25,468 nt of DNA, taken from positions 1 through 25,468 of the forward strand of contig CATJZR010000096.1 in the NCBI GenBank assembly GCA_949745625.1, written 5' to 3'. A program made the translations under genes and the position numbers. The stretch is from an uncultured Eubacteriales bacterium (GTDB taxonomy: Bacteria; Bacillota; Clostridia; Christensenellales; Borkfalkiaceae). Below are positions 7,167 through 13,750 of the stretch, in pieces (positions within the stretch are counted from its first letter, which is position 1; the number at the start of each line of letters is the position of its first letter). The notes beneath the pieces are model-generated. The model was not told the origin of the DNA. It made no database searches and saw only the letters and a list, made by a program, of their open reading frames with translations.

Positions 7167-8324
7167 TTAAATCGCCCATTTGTCTGAAATATTTTTGAAA
7201 TTATCGCCGAAGTTTGCTTTTGCAACGTCTTCTGCCGCAACAGCGTTTACGGTCTCATAAAGTATACCGTTCTTATATATTTCAATTGTTCCAACGCTTT
7301 GCCCTTTGGCAATAGGCGCCTTCGCCTGATTAGCAATTACGTTATAAAATATTTCGGGCTCCTTGTCCTTTTCGATAAATACGTAACAGCTTTTTTCGGG
7401 ACAAACCGCAAAACTCTGTTTTTTACCGCCTGATACGGCAAATTCGTCGTTTAAAACCACGTCTTTGTCTAAAATAGTTTTGTTTCTGAAATTATTAAAT
7501 CCGTAATTAAACATGTTGACCGTTGAAGCAAATCTATGGTCGCTGCTGTCTGCGCCGAGAACCGCTGAAATCAGGCGCATATTATCCTTTTTTGCGGTTG
7601 CCGTAAAACAGAAACCGGCTTCGTTGGTAAATCCTGTTTTACCGCCGTCGCAAAGCTTATATTTTTTTAACAGCTTATTTGTGTTTGTCATTGAAGTGAC
7701 CCTGTTGTCTGGATGAATAAAGTCCTCAAGCCAGATTTTACTGTAATCAAAGTAATTTTCGTATTTAAGCAAGTTGCGAAACATAACGGCAACATCTTTT
7801 GCGCATGAGTACTGAGTAGACTTAGGCAGGCCTGTACAGTTCGCAAAAAGCGTATCATTACAGCCGAGCTCGTTAGCTTTTTTATTCATAGCGTCTACGA
7901 AGCTATCCTCACTTCCGGCAATAGTTTCTGACAGTGCAACGCAACTATCGTTTGCAGAACAAACGACTATGCTTTTTATAAGCTGGTCAACCTGATATTT
8001 GCACCCGCTTGCAAGAAATACCTGCGAGCCACCCATTCCGGAAGCGTTATCGCTAACAGTTACAGTATCATCAAGGGACAGCTTGCCGCTATCTACCGCA
8101 TCAAGAACCAAAGTAAGCGTCATCACCTTGCACATGCTTGCAATAGGCAATCGCTCGCATTCGTTTTGTTTGTAAATACATTCACCGGAATTGCTATCCA
8201 TCATATATGCGGATTTACAACCGACAGTTAAGCTTTTGTCGGAATTATCAAGTTCAAAACCGTAAGTAGCAGCACTACACCCTATTAAACCCAAAGTGCA
8301 TAAAATTGATATAATTTTTTTCAT
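7167..8324 (-). CDS. dacF: D-alanyl-D-alanine carboxypeptidase, DacF-type
   Basis: An S11 carboxypeptidase of 385 residues, full length for the family, with a C-terminal PBP5-like beta domain from about residue 285. Active-site motifs are S63-M-C-K66, S123-A-N125 and K229-T-G231. The leader is only about 15 residues and ends in LIGC16, which fits a lipobox, so it may be a lipoprotein; an ordinary signal peptide is the alternative. The mature protein has more than a dozen cysteines, unusual for an exported enzyme. A near-perfect forespore promoter lies five bases before the ATG, and B. subtilis dacF is a sigma-F/G gene, so expression in the forespore and a role in the spore cortex are likely. 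No Shine-Dalgarno is visible. Confidence 0.92.
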   Translation of the reverse strand: MKKIISILCTLGLIGCSAATYGFELDNSDKSLTVGCKSAYMMDSNSGECIYKQNECERLPIASMCKVMTLTLVLDAVDSGKLSLDDTVTVSDNASGMGGSQVFLASGCKYQVDQLIKSIVVCSANDSCVALSETIAGSEDSFVDAMNKKANELGCNDTLFANCTGLPKSTQYSCAKDVAVMFRNLLKYENYFDYSKIWLEDFIHPDNRVTSMTNTNKLLKKYKLCDGGKTGFTNEAGFCFTATAKKDNMRLISAVLGADSSDHRFASTVNMFNYGFNNFRNKTILDKDVVLNDEFAVSGGKKQSFAVCPEKSCYVFIEKDKEPEIFYNVIANQAKAPIAKGQSVGTIEIYKNGILYETVNAVAAEDVAKANFGDNFKNISDKWAI

Positions 8325-8329
8325 ATAAT

Positions 8330-8358
8330 TATTATGTAAATAACCATAAAAATTATAC
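8330..8358 (-). promoter_or_regulatory. Sigma-G-like promoter of dacF
   Basis: GTATA (8354-8358), a 17-base spacer and CATAATA (8330-8336), which matches the approximate sigma-G -10 consensus CATWHTA at every base. The -35 overlaps the stop codon of the upstream membrane gene. Only ATTAT separates the -10 from the dacF ATG at 8324, so the transcript would be leaderless or nearly so. Confidence 0.65.
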
Positions 8359-8895
8359 TATAACTATAATTACCCGAAACAACAGATTTACCAAAATAAG
8401 CAGTGTCAGTGTGTTTATAAGCGCACATATCGTGGGGACGAAAAATACGTATTTTTTATTGATAATCGTGCATGAATCTGTAATTAAACAGCAGAAAATT
8501 ACTGACAACACGGCGGTAGGTATAAATACAATTATTGCTACCGTTGCCCCGCCAAGTGAATTAAGGCTGAACAGAATTGCAACGTATACGGAAAAATATA
8601 TCCCTCTGCAAAACAGTATTATAAGCGTCAGAAACTTAAACTTTGTAAAATAAGCTATCGCAAAAAATAAATGCAGATAAAATAATTCACTTAAAAGGTG
8701 TGGTATTATCAGTTTGGCATTATTAAAATCAAATACAAAAAAAATGTAGTCATTTGCAAAATTTACGAAGTAAACATTAATATTTGACAATTTGAATAGT
8801 ACTATGCCACATATAATTGAGCAAATAAGCGTAATAATTGCAGCAATTACGTACCTTTTATCGCAAGAAAACTCTTTCAAAGAAAAATTCCTCAT
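8353..8895 (-). CDS. Unrecognised polytopic membrane protein between spoIVB and dacF
   Basis: A hydrophobic protein of about 180 residues with five to six predicted membrane segments (roughly residues 18-40, 45-60, 65-85, 90-112, 118-142 and 155-180) and no soluble domain. I do not recognise it with certainty. Size, topology, sporulation neighbours and the short polar N-terminus recall SpoIIM, which acts in engulfment, but no diagnostic motif is seen. Start choice is unclear. ATG 8895 has no Shine-Dalgarno and lies in the stem of a hairpin. TTG 8880 has GAGGA (8907-8911 in the 5' arm complement; the usable copy is in the 3' arm just upstream) at good distance. TTG 8901 is a third option. The promoter of dacF overlaps its stop codon. 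Confidence 0.72.
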   Translation of the reverse strand: MRNFSLKEFSCDKRYVIAAIITLICSIICGIVLFKLSNINVYFVNFANDYIFFVFDFNNAKLIIPHLLSELFYLHLFFAIAYFTKFKFLTLIILFCRGIYFSVYVAILFSLNSLGGATVAIIVFIPTAVLSVIFCCLITDSCTIINKKYVFFVPTICALINTLTLLILVNLLFRVIIVIV

Positions 8896-8917
8896 ATACA
8901 ATTATATGAGGAATTTT
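8884..8917 (-). terminator. spoIVB 3' hairpin overlapping the next gene's start
   Basis: A perfect 15-bp stem (8884-8898 with 8903-8917) and 4-base loop, four bases after the spoIVB stop, followed on the minus strand by TTCTTT. The 3' arm contains ATG 8895 and the GAGGA that would serve TTG 8880, so the structure could act both as terminator and as a block on translation of the membrane gene. Confidence 0.7.
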
Positions 8918-8920
8918 CTA

Positions 8921-9937
8921 TTAATATGAACTTAACATTTTATCTATTGATATGCCGTATCCCCTTGTCGGGTCGTTAACAAACACGTGAGTGACCGCGC
9001 CAATCAATTTTCCATTCTGCACTATGGGGCTACCGCTCATTCCCTGGACGATTCCGCCGGCGCCTGCAAGCAATTCTTTGTCGTCTATTTTTATAACGTA
9101 GTTTCTATTGTCCTTGTTATCCTTGTCGGTCTTGACAATGGAAATATCATAACGCTTAACATTATTGCCGTGAAGCGTAGTATATATACAGGCTTTACCG
9201 ATACTAACGTCGTCAACGCTCCCCTTCTCTATTTTTACAAGTTTAGACGTGTCGTAGTTGCTATTTAAATCGCCGTAAATTCCACATGAACAGTTAAGTT
9301 TTGCGGATCCGAGAATTACGTTGCTTTCAAAAGCTCCATGCAGTTCTCCGGGGGCCCCCCTGGCCCCTTTCTTTACCTCGTAAATAAGACAGTTAAATAC
9401 TGTTCCGCCGTTAATTTCGATTAGGTTATTTTTTAAATCCGCAACGGGGTGTCCGAGAGAAGCAAATTTATTATTCGCCTTATCAATGTAGGTAACCGTA
9501 CCAATGCCGCTTATGGTGTCTTTCACAAGCAAACCTAACCGCCGGTTACCGCTTGCCAAATCTTTTGCAGGAGTAACATCAAGTGTTATATCTTCTCCGC
9601 TGCGATTAACCGTAATATTATATTTTTTATAATCGTCTGCAATAATTTTATTAATATCAGCGGCACTTTCAACCTTTCTACCGTTGATACTGACGATTAT
9701 ATCACCATTTTTAATTCCACAGTTGCGCGCAGGGGACTCCATTCCTTTCGCCGTTATTACATCGCAAATGCCTATTACCTCGACAGTTTTTGTGCTGAGC
9801 GTGAATCCTGCGGGAAATCCACCCAAATATAAAAGTTCGGGCTGTGCATGCACGTAGACGGGTGAGAAGGAAAACGCTAAAATTACTAATGAAAATAAAA
9901 TTATCAGGCTTTTGGCTAATTTTTTTCTGAAAAGCAT
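8921..9937 (-). CDS. spoIVB: SpoIVB signalling protease (S55)
   Basis: SpoIVB is secreted by the forespore into the space between the two membranes and triggers pro-sigma-K processing by cleaving SpoIVFA. From ATG 9937 it has 338 residues, against 426 in B. subtilis. An N-terminal membrane anchor (residues 1-30) is followed by a PDZ domain (about 45-120, with GIKNGDIIVSING) and the S55 protease domain. The catalytic serine lies in GMSGSP (Ser301 in this numbering) and the histidine in SLGHPV (His163). A longer TTG frame starting at 9976 overlaps the recN terminator and is rejected. There is no Shine-Dalgarno, and a forespore-type promoter ends eight bases upstream. The recN-spoIVB order is conserved; spo0A, which normally follows, is absent here. 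Confidence 0.93.
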   Translation of the reverse strand: MLFRKKLAKSLIILFSLVILAFSFSPVYVHAQPELLYLGGFPAGFTLSTKTVEVIGICDVITAKGMESPARNCGIKNGDIIVSINGRKVESAADINKIIADDYKKYNITVNRSGEDITLDVTPAKDLASGNRRLGLLVKDTISGIGTVTYIDKANNKFASLGHPVADLKNNLIEINGGTVFNCLIYEVKKGARGAPGELHGAFESNVILGSAKLNCSCGIYGDLNSNYDTSKLVKIEKGSVDDVSIGKACIYTTLHGNNVKRYDISIVKTDKDNKDNRNYVIKIDDKELLAGAGGIVQGMSGSPIVQNGKLIGAVTHVFVNDPTRGYGISIDKMLSSY

Positions 9938-9945
9938 AACAGTAG

Positions 9946-9974
9946 TATTGTGTGCAATGATTTTTGGATTATAC
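9946..9974 (-). promoter_or_regulatory. Sigma-G/F-like promoter of spoIVB
   Basis: GTATA (9970-9974), a 17-base spacer and CACAATA (9946-9952), one base off the approximate sigma-G -10 consensus. The overlapping GCACACAATA also fits the sigma-F -10 at nine of ten positions. B. subtilis spoIVB is transcribed by both factors. The -35 begins right after the T-tract of the recN terminator, and eight bases separate the -10 from the ATG. Confidence 0.55.
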
Positions 9975-10000
9975 AAAAAAGACGGCGAACTTGCCGTCTT
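9975..10000 (-). terminator. recN terminator
   Basis: An 8-bp stem AAGACGGC/GCCGTCTT (9979-9986 with 9993-10000), a 6-base loop and a run of six T on the minus strand. It overlaps the recN stop codon and closes the nadK-argR-recN operon. Confidence 0.88.
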
Positions 10001-11675
10001 AATTTGAGTATTGCTTTATTAGCTCTTCTGCGTGTTGCCGAGCTGTAGGCGAATCTATATTACCTGTAAGTCTGACGATTTCGTCAACCTTCTGTTCACT
10101 GTTCAGCTTTTTAATGTTCGTGTAAGTATTGCCGCCATCGTCACGCTTGAAAATAAGATATTGACTGTCGCTTGCCGCACATATCTGCGGAAGATGTGAA
10201 ACGGCGATAATCTGAGTGCAGCTTGCAATTTCCTTGAATTTGCTTGCAACTTTACTCGCCGTATATCCGCTGATTCCCGCGTCGATTTCGTCAAAAATAT
10301 ACGTCGAAATACCGTTTAGGTTTTTCAGCTGCGTTTTAACCGCAAGCATAAATCTGCTTATTTCACCGCCGCTTATAACCTTGCTTAGAGGTTTAAGCGG
10401 CTCGCCTTTGTTAGCTGAAAATTCAAAAACGAGCTCGTCACAACCGTTACTTTGAAATTTTGCCGTTTCTTTAGTAAATTCGTTAAACCTTATTTCAAAA
10501 ACCGCGTCAGGTATATTTAAAGTCTTCAATTCTGCTTCAACCGCTTTACAAAATGATGTCGCCGCCCGTTTTCGTAAGCCTGATAGTTCAACGCAAAGCT
10601 TGTATAATTCGTTGTCGTATTCTTCAATTTGTAATGAATATTTATCTATCAACTCGGCGCTATTTGCTATTGCATCTCTTTCCGTTGCCGCTTTTTCTTT
10701 GAACGCAAGTATGTCCTCTTCCGTTGCACCGTACTTCTTGTTAAGTGCCTTGATTGTGCTTATCCTGTCTTCAACGTATTGTGCTTCGTTTGCGTCAAAC
10801 GCAAGGCTGTCTGCAATATCCGTTAATGTGTCCGATATATCGGACACATCGGTATTTATTGCATCAATGCGTGTCAAAACTGCGTTGTATTCTTCGCTTA
10901 TTCCGCTTATTTTTGTAAGCTCTCTTGAAGCGATAAACAGCCCGTCGCAAATGCCGCCGTCATCGTTAAAACACTCTTTAACCGCATTTACGGCGTTTAA
11001 AATTTTTTCTACGTTTAAAATTTTATTCCGCCGTTCTTTAAGCTCGTCAAGCTCGCCGATTTTCAAATCTGCGTTTTCAATTTCCTTAATTTGGTATTCG
11101 AGCAGGTCTAGTCTTCTTTCACGCTCGGCCTCGTCACCGCCAAGCAACATAATTTTATCTTTGAGTTGCCTTTTTTGAGATAAAATATTTGTTATCTGCT
11201 TTTTTACAGTTTCAGCTTTTTCGCCAAGCAGGCTGTCTATAACCTTAAGCTGGTTGTTTTCATTGAGTAGAAAAAAATGCTCGCTTTGTCCGTGCACGTC
11301 CACTAGGTGCAATGTTAAAGCTTTAAGCATCGACAATGTAACGGTATTTCCGTTAATTTTAACAGCGTTTTTCCCGTCAATGCCGAATCTGCGTGAAATT
11401 ATTATTTCCCCATCACTTTCAATGTCGTAATCTTTAAGCAATAAAATTGCTTCGCTATCTGCGAAAACATTAAATTCTGCTTTAACGAGGGCTTCGTTTT
11501 CGCCGTGGCGTATCATCGACTTGTCCGCTTTACTGCCCAAAACAAAATTAATAGAGTCGAGAATTATTGATTTACCCGACCCCGTCTCGCCCGATAGCAC
11601 ATTCAAACCGCAATCGAACTCTATATCGGCTTCGCTAATCAAAGCCACGTTTTTTATGTATAATCTGTTTAACAT
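9999..11675 (-). CDS. recN: DNA repair protein RecN
   Basis: RecN is an SMC-like ATPase that acts early at double-strand breaks. The 558-residue protein has the Walker A motif GETGSGKS near residues 29-36, a long central coiled coil (about 150-350, with a DELKERRNK heptad-like stretch), the ABC signature ISGGEISRF and the Walker B FDEIDAGISG. The start is ATG 11675, overlapping the argR stop as TGATG; the extra TTG codon upstream is ignored. It is co-transcribed with nadK and argR. A perfect 24-bp palindrome lies inside its coding region at 10826-10849. Confidence 0.96.
   Translation of the reverse strand: MLNRLYIKNVALISEADIEFDCGLNVLSGETGSGKSIILDSINFVLGSKADKSMIRHGENEALVKAEFNVFADSEAILLLKDYDIESDGEIIISRRFGIDGKNAVKINGNTVTLSMLKALTLHLVDVHGQSEHFFLLNENNQLKVIDSLLGEKAETVKKQITNILSQKRQLKDKIMLLGGDEAERERRLDLLEYQIKEIENADLKIGELDELKERRNKILNVEKILNAVNAVKECFNDDGGICDGLFIASRELTKISGISEEYNAVLTRIDAINTDVSDISDTLTDIADSLAFDANEAQYVEDRISTIKALNKKYGATEEDILAFKEKAATERDAIANSAELIDKYSLQIEEYDNELYKLCVELSGLRKRAATSFCKAVEAELKTLNIPDAVFEIRFNEFTKETAKFQSNGCDELVFEFSANKGEPLKPLSKVISGGEISRFMLAVKTQLKNLNGISTYIFDEIDAGISGYTASKVASKFKEIASCTQIIAVSHLPQICAASDSQYLIFKRDDGGNTYTNIKKLNSEQKVDEIVRLTGNIDSPTARQHAEELIKQYSN
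10826..10849. repeat. Perfect 24-bp palindrome inside recN
   Basis: The 12 bases 10826-10837 (ATGTGTCCGATA) are followed directly by their exact reverse complement (10838-10849). It encodes part of the repetitive DVSDISDTL segment of the RecN coiled coil. No function can be assigned. Confidence 0.9.
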
Positions 11676-12127
11676 CAAATGTACTCTTTAAGTTTATCAG
11701 CCACCAACGGCGTATTTTCATTCGTATTTACAACAATCAGTACGTTATCGTCACCGGCTATCGTTCCGATTATCTCGTTAAGTTGAAGTGAATCGATAAA
11801 TACGCAGATTGTTCCACCGTTGCCGCGCATCGTTTTAATCATTATTATATTATTAGCGTAATTAATTGAAAGAACGCCTTCTCTGAAAAGCGTCTGCATT
11901 TTGTCCTGTACGGGCTCGTGCTTGTTTTCAAGACATGCGTATTTGTATTTTTTTGTGGTGCCCGCAATTTTGTATAACTTTAATTCCTTTATATCGCGGG
12001 AAATTGTTGCCTGCGTGACATTAAAGTTAAGCTTGTTCAGCTCGAAGCACAGCTCTTCCTGTGTATCAATTTCCTTAGCCGCTATAAGCTCTAAAATTTT
12101 TTGCTGTCTTGCATTTCTGTACATCAT
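11675..12127 (-). CDS. argR: Arginine repressor ArgR/AhrC
   Basis: ArgR binds arginine as a hexamer and regulates arginine synthesis and catabolism. The 150-residue protein has an N-terminal winged helix (about residues 5-65), with the recognition segment TQATISRDIKEL around Ser43-Arg44-Asp45. The C-terminal oligomerisation domain carries the arginine-binding GTIAGDD motif (121-127). Length is typical. The ATG overlaps the nadK stop (ATGA) and the stop overlaps the recN ATG, so all three genes are translationally coupled. The nadK-argR-recN order is common in clostridia; no ARG box was identified in the window. Confidence 0.95.
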   Translation of the reverse strand: MMYRNARQQKILELIAAKEIDTQEELCFELNKLNFNVTQATISRDIKELKLYKIAGTTKKYKYACLENKHEPVQDKMQTLFREGVLSINYANNIIMIKTMRGNGGTICVFIDSLQLNEIIGTIAGDDNVLIVVNTNENTPLVADKLKEYI

Positions 12128-12936
12128 TTACTCCAGATATTAAGTTTAACTAATAATTTATCAAAAAAATCCTTATCGCCGCGGGAAATAAATTCCGCGT
12201 AGAAATCAGATTTTTTAATCGTGAAACTGACTTTTTCGTCAACCTTGTCAACTATTTTTCCGTCGACTATTAGGTTTAACTGAGTTTTAGTACTTAATGG
12301 CGTTATTGTTACTGTTGAATTTGCGTTGAAAACAACCGGTCGCGAATGTAGCGAGTGAGCGCATATAGGCGTCAGAATAAATGCATCCAAATCAGGGGCA
12401 AGTATCGACCCGCCTGCCGAAAGCGAATACGCCGTCGAACCTGTAGGCGTGCTTATAATTATACCGTCTGAAAGATAGTTGTCCACTACTGCACCGTTTA
12501 TTTCGGCTTTGAGCGCAACTGTATTGCTGAAGCTCTGTCCTCCGGTGTTTCTTTGTATCACGAAATCGTTGAGTGCGTAAAAAATCTTACCGTTGTAAGT
12601 AATTTCAAGTAACGCGCGTTGCTTAGATGAAAAATTTTCGGTGCTAATGAGTGCAAGCGCGTCGTCTATATTTTCCTGCTCAAATTCGGTAAGAAACCCG
12701 AGATGCCCGTAATTTATTCCAAGTAACTTAACTGAAGCTTTTGCGCACGCCGAAGCAACTGTCAAAATCGTTCCGTCGCCACCCAGCACCAGCAAAATGT
12801 CTAAACCTTCAACCGCGTCTGGACCAGTTACGATTTTACTTTCTATCCCGCGCGACTTAAAGCAATTCTCAATTTTGTCAAGATACTTTAAATTCTCGGT
12901 TGAATGATTTTTATTGTAATAAATTCCTACCTTCAT
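12124..12936 (-). CDS. nadK: NAD kinase
   Basis: NadK phosphorylates NAD to NADP. The 270-residue protein has the GGDGT motif (52-56, with catalytic Asp54), the NDF segment near 123 and the Gly-rich SDGIIISTPTGSTAY motif (156-170) of the ATP-NAD kinase family. The N-terminal MKVGIYYN is the usual start of the Rossmann-like domain, so ATG 12936 is secure even though no Shine-Dalgarno precedes it. The promoter -10 ends only eight bases upstream, which implies an almost leaderless mRNA. It heads the operon nadK-argR-recN. Confidence 0.95.
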   Translation of the reverse strand: MKVGIYYNKNHSTENLKYLDKIENCFKSRGIESKIVTGPDAVEGLDILLVLGGDGTILTVASACAKASVKLLGINYGHLGFLTEFEQENIDDALALISTENFSSKQRALLEITYNGKIFYALNDFVIQRNTGGQSFSNTVALKAEINGAVVDNYLSDGIIISTPTGSTAYSLSAGGSILAPDLDAFILTPICAHSLHSRPVVFNANSTVTITPLSTKTQLNLIVDGKIVDKVDEKVSFTIKKSDFYAEFISRGDKDFFDKLLVKLNIWSK

Positions 12937-12944
12937 CGTATTTG

Positions 12945-12973
12945 ATTATATAGCTTTTTATACAAATATGCAA
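12945..12973 (-). promoter_or_regulatory. nadK operon promoter
   Basis: TTGCAT (12968-12973), a 17-base spacer and a perfect TATAAT (12945-12950). Eight bases separate the -10 from the nadK ATG, leaving a predicted leader of about two bases. Confidence 0.75.
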
Positions 12974-13010
12974 ACAAAAAGTCCATTAAATTCATAATTT
13001 AACAGACTTT
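12974..13010 (-). terminator. tlyA terminator
   Basis: A 15-bp stem with two G-U wobbles (12978-12992 with 12996-13010) and a 3-base loop, followed by a T-tract on the minus strand. The tlyA stop codon lies in the loop, so the last codons of the gene form one arm. It ends the oapA-dxs-tlyA transcript. Confidence 0.85.
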
Positions 13011-13750
13011 ATTAATTTTTCATTTATATTTTTACATTTTGCATTTTTTTCAAGCAGTATGACGTATTCGAAATTTTTACCGTTCACAATCGGCGCATTG
13101 GTCAACTTTTGCGGTATGAGGTTGCAGTTTTCCGCAAAAACAAGTACCTTTTCTAAAATTCTGCGGTGAGCTTCGCTACCGCGAACGATGCCGTTTTTGC
13201 CAACCCTGCGGCTCTCGCATTCAAACTGCGGTTTGATAAGTGCCAGAACGTGCGCACCGTCGTCTAAAATGCTGCTTACGGCTTCAAGAATATATGTCAG
13301 AGAAATAAAGCTAACGTCGATTACTACGCCGTCAAGCTTTTCCTGAAACAATTCTGCGCTCAAATTTCTTGCATTGAAGTTGTCTATTACTACTACGTTA
13401 CCATTTAATAAGCTATCGTCCAACTGACTTTTGCCTATATCTATGCAATAGACCTTAGTTGCCCCATTCTGCAACAGGCAATCGGTAAATCCTCCCGTAC
13501 TTGCTCCTACGTCAGCAAAAATTTTACCATCAACGGAATAACCGAAATCTTTCAGAGCTTTGCTAAGTTTGAACCCACCCACGGACACGTAGTTTTCCTC
13601 AGCAGTCAGAATTTTAATTTCGTCGCTGCCCTTAACTTCGTGCGAGGGCTGCACTGATTTCCCGTTTACAAGTACGAGATTGCGAGATATAGCTAAAGCC
13701 GCCTTAGTCCTTGAGCCGTACTTTTCGGTTAAAAATTTATCTAAGCGCAT
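12992..13750 (-). CDS. tlyA: TlyA family rRNA (cytidine-2'-O)-methyltransferase / hemolysin-like
   Basis: A 252-residue protein with an N-terminal S4 RNA-binding domain (about 1-60) and an FtsJ/RrmJ-type Rossmann methyltransferase domain. The SAM-binding motif is ADVGASTGGF (79-88), and ALIKPQFE near 190 carries a conserved catalytic lysine. In mycobacteria TlyA 2'-O-methylates 16S and 23S rRNA cytidines; B. subtilis has the homologue YqxC in the same gene order. It overlaps dxs by 14 bases and ends in a terminator. Length is slightly below the usual 270. The older hemolysin label is not supported by anything visible here. Confidence 0.93.
   Translation of the reverse strand: MRLDKFLTEKYGSRTKAALAISRNLVLVNGKSVQPSHEVKGSDEIKILTAEENYVSVGGFKLSKALKDFGYSVDGKIFADVGASTGGFTDCLLQNGATKVYCIDIGKSQLDDSLLNGNVVVIDNFNARNLSAELFQEKLDGVVIDVSFISLTYILEAVSSILDDGAHVLALIKPQFECESRRVGKNGIVRGSEAHRRILEKVLVFAENCNLIPQKLTNAPIVNGKNFEYVILLEKNAKCKNINEKLIKSVKL

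Noticed and set aside
9349..9360. GC-only run in spoIVB
   Set aside because: It encodes the Gly/Ala/Pro segment GARGAPG of the protease domain, so codon content explains it.
9938..9976. Longer SpoIVB from a TTG start
   Set aside because: These bases form the recN terminator tail and the spoIVB promoter; the membrane anchor begins at ATG 9937.
10600..11178. Plus-strand open frame of 192 codons opposite recN
   Set aside because: Ser/Leu-rich reverse-frame shadow of the RecN coiled coil; no promoter or Shine-Dalgarno.
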